The translations under genes were made by a program, and so were the position numbers. From positions 1-64,000 of the forward strand of contig JAEULA010000028.1 in assembly GCA_016793165.1 (NCBI GenBank): a DNA stretch of 64,000 bases, read 5' to 3'. Position 1 is the stretch's first letter. The number at the start of each line of letters is the position of its first letter. Source of the DNA: Alphaproteobacteria bacterium (GTDB lineage: Bacteria > Pseudomonadota > Alphaproteobacteria > CACIAM-22H2). Below are positions 42,741-50,726 of this stretch, in pieces. A model generated the notes under the pieces. The model saw only the letters and a program-made list of their open reading frames with translations. It was not told the origin of the DNA and made no database searches.

Positions 42741-43880
42741 ATGACCAGCACCGCCAAGGCCGATCTCAGGATCACCGACGTCATCGCCCATCCGTTGCGC
42801 GCGAAGCTGCCGCAGGCCCAGGTGACGAGCCAGGGCGACTGGCCGGCGCTCGACATCTGCGTCGTGGAGGTCCGGACCGACGCCGGGATCACCGGATGGG
42901 GCGAGTGCCTGGCGCGCTCGAGCTCGGTCGCCTATGCCGCAATCGTCGAGCGGCTGCTCAAGCCCGCCGTGCTCGGCCGCGATCCGCTCGACGCGGCGGC
43001 GCTCTGGCGCGCGATGCGCCGCCCGCTCACCGGGCGCACCGGCGGCATGCAGATCGAGGCGATCGCAGGCGTCGACATCGCGCTGTGGGACATCGCCGGG
43101 AAGGTGGCGGGACTCCCGCTGGCCAAGCTGCTCGGCGGGATCGGCCGCACGCGCGTGCTCGCCTACGCCTCGTCGATCAACTGGGGCGACGATGCGCGCG
43201 CCGAGGCCGAGACGCGCACCGCCGTCGCGCGCGGCTTCCGGTCGATCAAGGTCAAGATCGGCGGACCGCCCGCGGCGGCGATCCGGCGCGCCGAGCTGAT
43301 CCGCAAGGTGGCCGGCGACGATCTCGAACTCTCGGTCGACGCCAATTGGGCGTTCAACGTCGACGAGGCGACCCTGGTCGGCGAAGCCCTCGCCGCGCTG
43401 CGCTATTCCTGGTTCGAGGAGCCGATCGCCGCCGAGGACATCGACGGCTATGCCCGGCTGCGCGCACGCACGCGCGTGCGACTCGCCGCCGGCGAGAGCG
43501 ACTTCACCGTCGCCGACGCCCGCGACCTGATCGCGACGCGCAGCGTCGGCGTGATCCAGCCCGACGTCGCGCGCTCCGGCGGCGTCAGCGAGACCCGGCG
43601 CATCGCCGATCTCGCCGATGCCTTCCACGTCGCCTATTGCCCGCATGTCGGCTGGTCCGGCGCGATCTGCGCGGCGGCCAGCCTGCAGCTCGCGGCCTAT
43701 GCGCCGAACTTCCACGCCTTCGAGTGCATGGTCTTCGACAACCCCCTGCGCGAGGCGCTGCTGGTGTCGCGCGCCGGCAGCTTCCAGGACCTGCGCGAGG
43801 GGCTGAGCGACGTGCCGCAGGGCCCCGGCCTCGGCGTCGAGATCGACCGCGACGCGCTGGCCCGCTATCGCGCGAGTTGA
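42741..43880 (+). CDS. Mandelate racemase / muconate lactonizing enzyme family protein, copy 2
   Basis: Enolase-superfamily enzyme of 379 residues. Motifs are the KVKIG acid/base Lys, Asp of VDANW, Glu of WFEEP, Glu of AAGESD and a His in CPHVGWSG. The capping domain keeps the VTSQGDWPALD specificity loop. It is less than 40% alike by eye to the protein at 4160-5332, so the two act on different acids. It probably heads the operon with the receptor, SDR and permeases that follow on the same strand (104-base gap to the receptor). A sugar-acid dehydratase is the best guess. Confidence 0.9.
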   Translation: MTSTAKADLRITDVIAHPLRAKLPQAQVTSQGDWPALDICVVEVRTDAGITGWGECLARSSSVAYAAIVERLLKPAVLGRDPLDAAALWRAMRRPLTGRTGGMQIEAIAGVDIALWDIAGKVAGLPLAKLLGGIGRTRVLAYASSINWGDDARAEAETRTAVARGFRSIKVKIGGPPAAAIRRAELIRKVAGDDLELSVDANWAFNVDEATLVGEALAALRYSWFEEPIAAEDIDGYARLRARTRVRLAAGESDFTVADARDLIATRSVGVIQPDVARSGGVSETRRIADLADAFHVAYCPHVGWSGAICAAASLQLAAYAPNFHAFECMVFDNPLREALLVSRAGSFQDLREGLSDVPQGPGLGVEIDRDALARYRAS

Positions 43881-43984
43881 GCGACGCCCCGTCGCCTCCG
43901 CTCGCCGCGCCGATGTCGCAAAGCGTGTTCAGTCGCGCCTGCGACCCGGTGTAGGCTGGCGCAAACCATCAGAGGGGGAAACGA

Positions 43985-45253
43985 ATGATCTCGATCTCAC
44001 GCCGTCGCCTGGCCCTCGCCACCGCCGCGCTGGCGGCGGCCCTGCCGGCCCGCGCCCAGACCCGCACGCTCAACGCCTTCGGCCACCGCGTGCACCAGAA
44101 CATCATGAACGGCCCGGGCGGCGACGTGACCGCGGCATGGCGGACGGCGAACAAGGCCGAGATCAACTGGAACACGCTCGGCGACAGCAATGCCGTCCAG
44201 GAGCGCGTCCTGCGCGAGCTGTCCCTCGCCGAGACGTCGCTTGACCTCGTCCACATCGTCAACGGCCGCGCGATCCCGCGCAGCCTCGCCCTGCTCGAGC
44301 CGCTCGATCCGCTGCAGCAGGCCGAGCCCATCGAGGACTTCGCCGACATCTCCCCGGGGCTTGTCGCGCCGATGAAGCTCGACGGCGGGCTGCGCGGCGT
44401 GCCGATGCGCCATGCGACCAACGCCCTGGTCTACAACGAGGCGATCTTCGAGGAGCGCGGCGTCGCCGGCATCCCGAAGACCTTCGAGGAGCTGATGGAG
44501 GCGGCGCGCAAGCTGACCTTCAAGCGCGCCGACGGCACGCAGGTCTTCGGCATGGTCTTCGCGGTCCAGTTCGCCGCCAACTTCCTCGCCTTCGGCCGCG
44601 CCTTCAACGGCGACTACATGTCGGGTGACGGCAAGATCACCTGCGAGCAGCCGGGCATGGTCAAGGGCGTCGCGGCCATCGCCGAGATGCACAAAGCGGA
44701 GGTCCTGCCGCGCAACATGAGCGCGATGACCAACGAGGAGATCACGACGATGATCCAGCAGGGTCGCGTCGCGATGGCCATCAACCCGTTCGCGCGAGTC
44801 GTCAGCTACAACGATCCGGCGAATTCCAAGTACCCGGGCAGGATCAAGGCCGCCCTGATGCCGATGGCCGCCGAGCTGGCGGGCAAGGTCCCCTACGCGA
44901 CGACCTACGAGTTCTGGGCCTATGCGATCCCCAAGAACTCGAAGAACAAGGCGCTGACCTGGAACCTGATCCGGGCTCTGTGCTCGAAGGAGGGCACGCT
45001 CAAGATGGCGCTCAACGGCAATGGGCCGGTTCGCATCTCGACCTATTCCGAGGCTGCGCTCGCCAAGAGCCTGCCGCACGCGGCGATCGAGGCCGAGGCG
45101 ATCAAGAGCGCGCGCATCCCGCTTCCGGCCTTCGACCAGCAGGCGCGCGCCTACGACATTTTCACCGAGGAAAGCCAGGCCGCGATGCTCGGCATGAAGA
45201 CGGCCGAGCGGGCGATGGCCGACGCCGCCAAGCGCGTCCAGCCGCTGCTGTGA
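43985..45253 (+). CDS. ABC transporter extracellular solute-binding protein, family 1
   Basis: Periplasmic receptor of 422 residues. The signal peptide is short (SRRRLALATAALAAALPARAQ). The mature part has the FGHRVHQ opening and the conserved YEFWAYAIPKNSKNK and NGNGPVR segments shared with the paralogue at 40316-41608. AGAGGGGG lies about seven bases before the ATG. Its stop overlaps the SDR start (GTGA), and unlike the other receptors in this window no stem-loop follows it. It delivers a sugar-like ligand to the permeases encoded downstream. Confidence 0.94.
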   Translation: MISISRRRLALATAALAAALPARAQTRTLNAFGHRVHQNIMNGPGGDVTAAWRTANKAEINWNTLGDSNAVQERVLRELSLAETSLDLVHIVNGRAIPRSLALLEPLDPLQQAEPIEDFADISPGLVAPMKLDGGLRGVPMRHATNALVYNEAIFEERGVAGIPKTFEELMEAARKLTFKRADGTQVFGMVFAVQFAANFLAFGRAFNGDYMSGDGKITCEQPGMVKGVAAIAEMHKAEVLPRNMSAMTNEEITTMIQQGRVAMAINPFARVVSYNDPANSKYPGRIKAALMPMAAELAGKVPYATTYEFWAYAIPKNSKNKALTWNLIRALCSKEGTLKMALNGNGPVRISTYSEAALAKSLPHAAIEAEAIKSARIPLPAFDQQARAYDIFTEESQAAMLGMKTAERAMADAAKRVQPLL

Positions 45254-45987
45254 CGACGGGTCTCGACGGCAAGCGGGCCCTGGTCACGGGCTCGACGCGG
45301 GGCATCGGGCAGGCGATCGCCCGCGGCCTCGCGGCCGCGGGCGCCCGCGTCATGATCAACGGCATCGAGGCCGACGAGGGCCGGGCGCTGGCCGGCGAGA
45401 TCGGCGGCGCGTTCAGCAGCATCGACGTCGGCGCGGTCGACGGCCCCCGCCGCCTCTATGCCGACACCGAGGCCGCGATCGGCCGGCCGGACATCCTCGT
45501 CCTGTGCGCGGCGGTCGAGATCCTCGAGACCTGGGACCAGGTCACGCCCGAGGCGATGCGCCGCCAGCTCGACGTCAACATCGTCGCCACGGTCGGCCTC
45601 CTCCAGGCCGCGGTGCCGACGATGGTCGAGCGCGGCTGGGGGCGCGTCCTGGCGATCGGCAGCGTGCAGGAGCAGCGGCCGTCGCCCATCCACTTCGTCT
45701 ATGCCGGCACCAAGGCGGCGCAGACGAACATGATGCGCAGCCTCGCCAGGACCCTGGGCGGCAAGGGCGTGACCGCCAACGTGCTGCAGCCCGGCGCGAT
45801 CGCGACCCAGCGCAACGCCAAGCAGCTCGGCGATCCCGTCTACCGCAAGGCGATCCTCGACCGCATCCCCGCCGGCCGCTTCGGGACGCCCGACGACTGC
45901 GCCGCCTTGGCCGTGCTCGTCTGCAGCGACACCGGCGCCTACATCAACGGGGCCGAGCTCGCCGTCGACGGCGGACTCGCGCTGTGA
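45250..45987 (+). CDS. Short-chain dehydrogenase/reductase (SDR)
   Basis: NAD(P)-dependent oxidoreductase of 245 residues, the classical SDR size. The TGSTRGIG nucleotide motif is near the start, the active-site Tyr and Lys are in YAGTK (about 151-155), preceded by IGSVQEQ where the catalytic Ser is expected, and the VDGGLAL end is typical. The start is GTG at 45250 overlapping the receptor stop. Embedded between receptor and permease genes, it most likely oxidises the imported sugar or sugar acid; the substrate is not identifiable. Confidence 0.92.
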   Translation: MTTGLDGKRALVTGSTRGIGQAIARGLAAAGARVMINGIEADEGRALAGEIGGAFSSIDVGAVDGPRRLYADTEAAIGRPDILVLCAAVEILETWDQVTPEAMRRQLDVNIVATVGLLQAAVPTMVERGWGRVLAIGSVQEQRPSPIHFVYAGTKAAQTNMMRSLARTLGGKGVTANVLQPGAIATQRNAKQLGDPVYRKAILDRIPAGRFGTPDDCAALAVLVCSDTGAYINGAELAVDGGLAL

Positions 45988-45997
45988 CCCGCCGGGC

Positions 45998-46876
45998 ATG
46001 ACCGGCAGGCTCACACCGGCCCACTGGGCGATGGTGGCGCCCGTCCAGGCGCTGCTCGGCCTCGTGATCTTCGTGCCGGCGCTCTACGTCCTGTGGCTCA
46101 GTCTCCACAAGTCGAGCTTCGGGGTCGCGCCCAGCTTCGTCGGTCTCGACAACTACGCCGAGGTGCTCGCGAGCCCGTATTTCTGGCGGGCGCTGCGCAA
46201 CACGGTCGCCGTCGTGCTGGTCGTCGTGCATCTCGAGATGCTGCTCGCCCTCGGCGCCGCGCTGCTGTTCGCCGGCGGCGTGCCGATGCGCCGGGTGATG
46301 ATCGCCATCGTGCTCGCGCCCTACGCGATCAGCGAGGTGAGCGCCGTGGTGATGTGGCGCTTCATGATGGACCCGCAGATCGGGCTCGTGACCCAGACCC
46401 TGCGCATGCTCGGGCTGCCGGGGCTCGACTGGGCCGTCGACCCGGTCCACGGCCTCGGCCTCGCCGGGCTGCTGTCGATCTGGCTGCACCTGCCCTTCAG
46501 CTTCCTGATCCTCTACGCGGCGCGCCTCGCCATCCCCGGCGAGCTCTACGAGGCCGCGCGCATCGACGGCGCCACGCCGGTGCAGCAGCTCGCGACGATC
46601 ACGCTGCCGCTGCTGATGCCGGCACTGCTGATCGCGATGCTGTTCCGCTACATCTTCGCCTTCCGGCTGTTCTCCGAGGTGTGGCTGATCACCCAGGGCG
46701 GCCCAGCCCGGCAGACCGAGGTGCTCGCCGTGTACCTCTACCTCGAGGCGTTCCGGTACAACGACTTCGGCGTCGCCTCGGCGACCGGCTGGCTGATGGT
46801 GCTCGCCTCGATCGTGCTCGCCATCCCGTACCTGCGCCAGCTCTACAAGCGGATGTTCGCCAACGATGTCGCCTAG
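45998..46876 (+). CDS. Carbohydrate-type ABC transporter permease, MalF-like, copy 2
   Basis: Permease of 292 residues with six helices. The first helix reads APVQALLGLVIFVPALYVLW, followed by the periplasmic SSFGVAPSFVGLDNYAEVL loop, and the EAA loop is [19 protein letters not shown]. The next permease starts within its last codons (11-base overlap). It serves the receptor at 43985 and possibly the orphan receptor at 40316. Confidence 0.94.
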   Translation: MTGRLTPAHWAMVAPVQALLGLVIFVPALYVLWLSLHKSSFGVAPSFVGLDNYAEVLASPYFWRALRNTVAVVLVVVHLEMLLALGAALLFAGGVPMRRVMIAIVLAPYAISEVSAVVMWRFMMDPQIGLVTQTLRMLGLPGLDWAVDPVHGLGLAGLLSIWLHLPFSFLILYAARLAIPGELYEAARIDGATPVQQLATITLPLLMPALLIAMLFRYIFAFRLFSEVWLITQGGPARQTEVLAVYLYLEAFRYNDFGVASATGWLMVLASIVLAIPYLRQLYKRMFANDVA

Positions 46877-47699
46877 GTCGCTCCCGGTCCGGCTGCTGCG
46901 CGGCCTCGGCCTCGCGCTGATCGTGCTGTGGTCGATCTTCCCGATCGCGCTCGTCGTCGCGTCGTCGTTCAAGCCGGCGCGCGACATCTTCGTCTATCCG
47001 CCGGCCTGGCTGTTCACGCCGACGCTGGCGAACTACGCGGGGCTCTGGCTGCGCTGGCCCGACTTCCTGCGCAACCTCGTCAACAGCGCGATCGTCACTG
47101 CCGGAGCCACGGTCCTCGCCGTCCTGGCCAGCGCCCTCGCCGGCTACGTCTATTCGCGCCACCGCTCGCGCACGCTGACCCTCACCGCCTTCTTCATGAT
47201 CTTCGTGCGGCTGATCCCGCCGATCGTCTGCACGCTGCCGCTGTTCCCGATCGTGAACAACCTGGCGCTGAACGACACGCATCTCGTGCTGATCCTGCTC
47301 TACGCGACCTTCTTCGTGTCGCTCGGCACGATGGTGCTGCGCACCTTCGTCGACCAGATCCCGAAGGAGCTCGACGAGGCGGCCATGGTCGACGGCGCCG
47401 GCCCCTGGGCGATCGTCCGCCGCGTGATCCTGCCGCTGGCGGCGCAGGGGATGATCGCGGTCGGCGTGTTCGTCTTCGTCTTCGCGTGGAACGAGTTCCT
47501 CTTCGCCTTCATCTTCACGACGACCAAGGCGAAGACCGCGCCGCTGACCCTCAGCGAGATGACGGGCGCCGTCGACGGCGTCGAATGGGGCGTGCTGTTC
47601 GCCGCCACCACGATCCAGCTCGTCCCCGTGCTCACGCTGGTGATCCTCGCGCAGAAATACCTCATCGCCGGCCTCACGGCCGGCGCCACCAAAGGCTGA
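46866..47699 (+). CDS. Carbohydrate-type ABC transporter permease, MalG-like, copy 2
   Basis: Permease of 277 residues of the MalG group. A short N-terminus leads to LALIVLWSIFPIALVVASSF, and the EAA loop is ELDEAAMVDGAGPWAIVRRV in the last third. It overlaps the MalF-like gene and is followed 20 bases on by an unrecognised gene. No ATPase gene follows; the operon continues with two proteins of unknown function and then a histidine kinase. Confidence 0.94.
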   Translation: MSPRSLPVRLLRGLGLALIVLWSIFPIALVVASSFKPARDIFVYPPAWLFTPTLANYAGLWLRWPDFLRNLVNSAIVTAGATVLAVLASALAGYVYSRHRSRTLTLTAFFMIFVRLIPPIVCTLPLFPIVNNLALNDTHLVLILLYATFFVSLGTMVLRTFVDQIPKELDEAAMVDGAGPWAIVRRVILPLAAQGMIAVGVFVFVFAWNEFLFAFIFTTTKAKTAPLTLSEMTGAVDGVEWGVLFAATTIQLVPVLTLVILAQKYLIAGLTAGATKG

Positions 47700-47719
47700 T
47701 CCTCAGGAAGGAAGACCCG

Positions 47720-48589
47720 ATGTCCCTGTCCCTCGCCGACCTCCGGCTGGCCGACCCGGCGCTCAGTCGCTTCGATCCGATGAAGCGGATCATCTGCTTC
47801 GATGACTTCGACCGCGGGTTCTGCGGCTGGACGCAGCTCGTGGGGAACTACGAGCACACGCTGGACTCGATGAATCCGACCTACCAGCAGCACACCCAGC
47901 CCCAGCTCTCGACGGTGACGCACTGGGACAACGGCACGCACGGCGGCTGGGACGGCACCTATGCGCTCAAGGTGCAGACCCGCCCGCGCAAGGGCGCGCG
48001 CAACGTCGCAATCAAGCGCATCACCTTCCGCAAGCCGTGCCCGATCCGGCTGGAGTTCTTCTTCACCTTCAAGCCCGAGGCGACCGAGCTTCGGCTGTCG
48101 GAGACCGATGTCCGCTCGGTGGGATTCCTCTACGACCTCCAGGACCCGCACGAGGGCGGCCACCGCGTGATGCCGCACATGCGATTCCTCAACGCGCTCG
48201 ACGGCGCGCACGTCCAGAAGTGGCAGTACAAGGACAGCACCACGCCGATGAAGGCGCTGGGCACCGAGGGCAAGACGGTGACCCACGACCACCTGGCGCC
48301 CGAGGGCTGGCGGGACGTGCCGGGCGGCCACCAGAAGCTCTGCTACAACGAGATCCCGACCAAGGTGAACTGGCACTACGCGCGCTTCGACTTCGACCTC
48401 GCGCGCATGCGCGCGATCGACTTCCAGTGCAACGATCGCCACTGGGACCTGCGCGACGCCGCGCCGATCGTCATCCCGGCGATGCGGAACCTCTGGTGCA
48501 TGCTCAACATCGCCTTCTTCGCCGAGGCCGATGCCGACAAGCGCGCCCTCTACTACATCGATTCCGTCTGCATCTCGGGAGACTTCTGA
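47720..48589 (+). CDS. Unrecognised cytoplasmic protein of the sugar operon (beta-rich, 289 residues)
   Basis: Soluble protein of 289 residues without signal peptide or membrane helix. It opens with a FDPMKRIICFDDFDRG segment and a GFCGWTQLVGNYE turn, has many Trp, His and Tyr (THWDNGTHGGWDG, NWHYARFDFDLARMRA), and ends YYIDSVCISGDF. The strand-like FDD...GWTQ and LRLSE...VGFLYDLQD pattern suggests a jelly-roll/concanavalin-like sandwich, as in many carbohydrate-active enzymes, but it lacks export signals. SD AGGAAGGAAG is eight bases upstream. The next gene overlaps its stop (TGATG). I do not recognise the family; sugar-acid binding or lactone chemistry is a guess from context. Confidence 0.75.
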   Translation: MSLSLADLRLADPALSRFDPMKRIICFDDFDRGFCGWTQLVGNYEHTLDSMNPTYQQHTQPQLSTVTHWDNGTHGGWDGTYALKVQTRPRKGARNVAIKRITFRKPCPIRLEFFFTFKPEATELRLSETDVRSVGFLYDLQDPHEGGHRVMPHMRFLNALDGAHVQKWQYKDSTTPMKALGTEGKTVTHDHLAPEGWRDVPGGHQKLCYNEIPTKVNWHYARFDFDLARMRAIDFQCNDRHWDLRDAAPIVIPAMRNLWCMLNIAFFAEADADKRALYYIDSVCISGDF

Positions 48590-48930
48590 TGTCGCTGCCC
48601 CACAACGCCACCGCCGTCGTCGCGCGCAACGAGGTCTGGCAGGGCAGCGCGGCGAGCGAGCCCTACGAGTGCGGCTGGGCCCGCGAGGCGATCGTGTTCG
48701 TGCGCGCGCTCGAGGCGCCGGTGAAGCTCGGCCGCGCCCGGGCGCGCGTGCAGGTGTCGCCCGACGGCATCCGCTGGCTCGACCACGGCAAGCCCTTCTC
48801 GCTGCCCGCCCGCAAGGACGCGATCAGCGCCGTGCCGGTGACGCATTTCGGCAACTGGCTGCGCGTCGCCGCAGACCTGCCGAAAGGCGGGCGCATCAAG
48901 CTGCTCGTCACCATCCATCTGAAAGCGTGA
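48589..48930 (+). CDS. Unrecognised small cytoplasmic protein of the sugar operon (113 residues)
   Basis: Protein of 113 residues whose start overlaps the preceding stop (TGATG), so expression is coupled. It alternates short hydrophobic strands with charged turns (VVARNEVWQG, EAIVFVRALEAPVKLG, RARVQVSPDGIRWLDHG, GNWLRVAADLP, RIKLLVTIHLKA), consistent with a small beta-sandwich resembling discoidin/F5-8C-like sugar-binding folds, though no family is certain. No signal peptide. It may form a complex with the 289-residue partner. It is the last gene of the second carbohydrate operon. Confidence 0.7.
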   Translation: MSLPHNATAVVARNEVWQGSAASEPYECGWAREAIVFVRALEAPVKLGRARARVQVSPDGIRWLDHGKPFSLPARKDAISAVPVTHFGNWLRVAADLPKGGRIKLLVTIHLKA

Positions 48931-48946
48931 CGCACGCCCGATTGAG

Positions 48947-48983
48947 TAACGAGTCGTTAACACTCCGCTCTGAGAGTGGGAGT
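48947..48983. promoter_or_regulatory. 13-base palindrome and hairpin upstream of the histidine kinase gene
   Basis: TAACGA-G-TCGTTA (48947-48959) is a perfect dyad, followed by ACTCCGCTC / GAGTGGGAGT (48962-48983), a stem of about eight pairs with one bulge. The first looks like a regulator site; the second may end the sugar operon. Both lie in the 124-base gap before the kinase gene. Confidence 0.5.
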
Positions 48984-49054
48984 ATTGCGAGTCGCTATCG
49001 GAGGTGGCCCTTCGTGGATGTGCGTTTTGCCCGCGGTACACGGCGTCGCGCGTC

Positions 49055-50596
49055 ATGAGCGCGGCGACTTCTCCGTTCGAGCGGGCAGGTGGCGACGAGG
49101 ACCTGTCGGCACCGGCGACGTGGATCGCCTCGGCGTTCGATGCAATCGACGAGGGACTGATCGTCTGGGACGAGCGCGATCGTGTCGTGACGTGGAACAG
49201 GGCCGTGCTGTCCCTGTTCCCCTATCTGCAGCCCGCCCTTCATCGCGGAGCAACGGCGCGCGAGGTCATCACCGCCGCGATCGTCGCGACGCGGAGCGAC
49301 ATGCCCGCCGCGGAGCGCGCCGCGCGGGTCGAGCGGCGCCTGTCGGAACGTCAAGCTGACGGGGTCGTCGACGTCGTCGAGCGGGACGGCCGCGTGATCG
49401 AGATCGTCGAGCGGCGCGCGCCGCGTGGCGGCCGTGTCTCGCTGTGCCGCGACGTGACCCAATACAGACATGCGGCCCGCGCCCAACGCGAGTGCGAGGC
49501 GCGGTTCTGCGACGGCATCGGAAGCATGGCCGACGGCTTCACGATGTGGGACCCGGAGGATCGCCTGCTCGCGTGGAACGACCAGTTCGTCGCGATGAAT
49601 CCCGAGGTCGCGGGTCACCTCGTCCTGGGCATGACCTTCCCGAGCCTGATCGAGATCGTTGCATCCCGTCGATTCCCCGATACCCCGGCCGACGAGCGCG
49701 CCGCGATCGCCGCACTTCGCCTGGACCGGCACCGAAATCCCGGTCCCGCCTTCGAGATCGAGATCGGCGACGGCAGGATCATCGAGGTCATGGAGCGGCG
49801 CACGACCGAGGGCGGCATCGTCTCCGTTCATCGCGACGTGACGACGAGGCGCGAGACCCAACGTGCGCTCGAGCGCGCCCTGGCGGCCGAGCGCGAGCTG
49901 AACGTGCAGCAGCGCCGGTTCGTCTCGATCGCGAGCCACGAGTTCCGCACGCCCCTCGCCATCATCCTGTCGGCGATCCAGCGCATCGAGTCCCGCCTCG
50001 CCGGCACGCTGCCGTCCGACGTCGTCATCCGCTTCCAGCGCATCCATGCCGCGATCGGACGGCTCGGCGATCTCGTCGAGCGAATGCTGTCGAGCGCCCG
50101 ATCGGACGAGGGCCGCCTCGACCCGCAGTTCAGCCCGGTCGACATCGTCGCCGTGCTCCGCGATGCGATCGCTCGCCAGGCGACGATCACGCCGGCGATC
50201 CGCGTCGACCTGCGCGCGCCGGACGTGGCCCCGACGATCGAAGCGGACCCCGCGCTGCTCGAGCAGGTCTTCGCCAACCTGCTGTCCAATGCCGCGAAGT
50301 ATTCCGGGCCGTCGCGCGACGTGACCGTCGTCGTCGAGGCGGCGGCCGACGGGGTGCGGATCGCGGTGCGCGACCACGGCATCGGCATTCCGGCCGACGA
50401 GCTGTCGCAGCTTTTCACGCGCTTCTTCCGCGCCCGGACCGCGCAGGGGATCGCCGGCACCGGCATCGGGCTCCACCTCGTGCGCACGCTCGTCGAGGCG
50501 CATGGCGGGCAGGTGGCCGTGGCGAGCGAGGTCGGCGCCGGCTCGACCTTCACGGTCCAACTGCCGCGCACGCGGTCGGCCGTCCGCGCCGCCTGA
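49055..50596 (+). CDS. Cytoplasmic PAS-domain sensor histidine kinase
   Basis: Kinase of 513 residues without membrane segments. Two PAS domains of the PAS-7 type (DAIDEGLIVWDERDRVVTWN, about 20-130, and SMADGFTMWDPEDRLLAWN, about 150-265) are each followed by a VERDGRVIEI / IGDGRIIEV strand. Next is a short coiled linker, HisKA with the phosphorylated His in ASHEFRTPLAII (about 294), and HATPase_c with N-box FANLLSNAAK, G1 RDHGIGIPADE and G2 GTGIGLHLV. No response-regulator gene is beside it, so it is an orphan. The ATG at 55 bases into the frame is chosen; a GTG at 49004 lacks a proper spacer. Confidence 0.92.
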   Translation: MSAATSPFERAGGDEDLSAPATWIASAFDAIDEGLIVWDERDRVVTWNRAVLSLFPYLQPALHRGATAREVITAAIVATRSDMPAAERAARVERRLSERQADGVVDVVERDGRVIEIVERRAPRGGRVSLCRDVTQYRHAARAQRECEARFCDGIGSMADGFTMWDPEDRLLAWNDQFVAMNPEVAGHLVLGMTFPSLIEIVASRRFPDTPADERAAIAALRLDRHRNPGPAFEIEIGDGRIIEVMERRTTEGGIVSVHRDVTTRRETQRALERALAAERELNVQQRRFVSIASHEFRTPLAIILSAIQRIESRLAGTLPSDVVIRFQRIHAAIGRLGDLVERMLSSARSDEGRLDPQFSPVDIVAVLRDAIARQATITPAIRVDLRAPDVAPTIEADPALLEQVFANLLSNAAKYSGPSRDVTVVVEAAADGVRIAVRDHGIGIPADELSQLFTRFFRARTAQGIAGTGIGLHLVRTLVEAHGGQVAVASEVGAGSTFTVQLPRTRSAVRAA

Positions 50597-50680
50597 TCCG
50601 CCCGGGTGAACGCGCCGGTTGTGGCCGCCGGCCCCCGAGACGGGCCTTGCAAAAGCCACACTTTTCCTTAAATCCTTCGC

Positions 50681-50696
50681 CGCCCCAGTCGGGGCG
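50681..50696 (+). promoter_or_regulatory. Hairpin between kinase and ABC exporter genes
   Basis: CGCCCC, loop AGTC, GGGGCG in the 130-base gap; followed by GAAATCCGTTTTGAG, which includes a short T-run. It may end the kinase transcript or lie in the leader of the exporter mRNA; a weak TTGCAA-N16-TAAATC promoter-like pair starts 33 bases upstream. Confidence 0.4.
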
Positions 50697-50726
50697 AAAT
50701 CCGTTTTGAGAACAGGGAGTTGCGGC

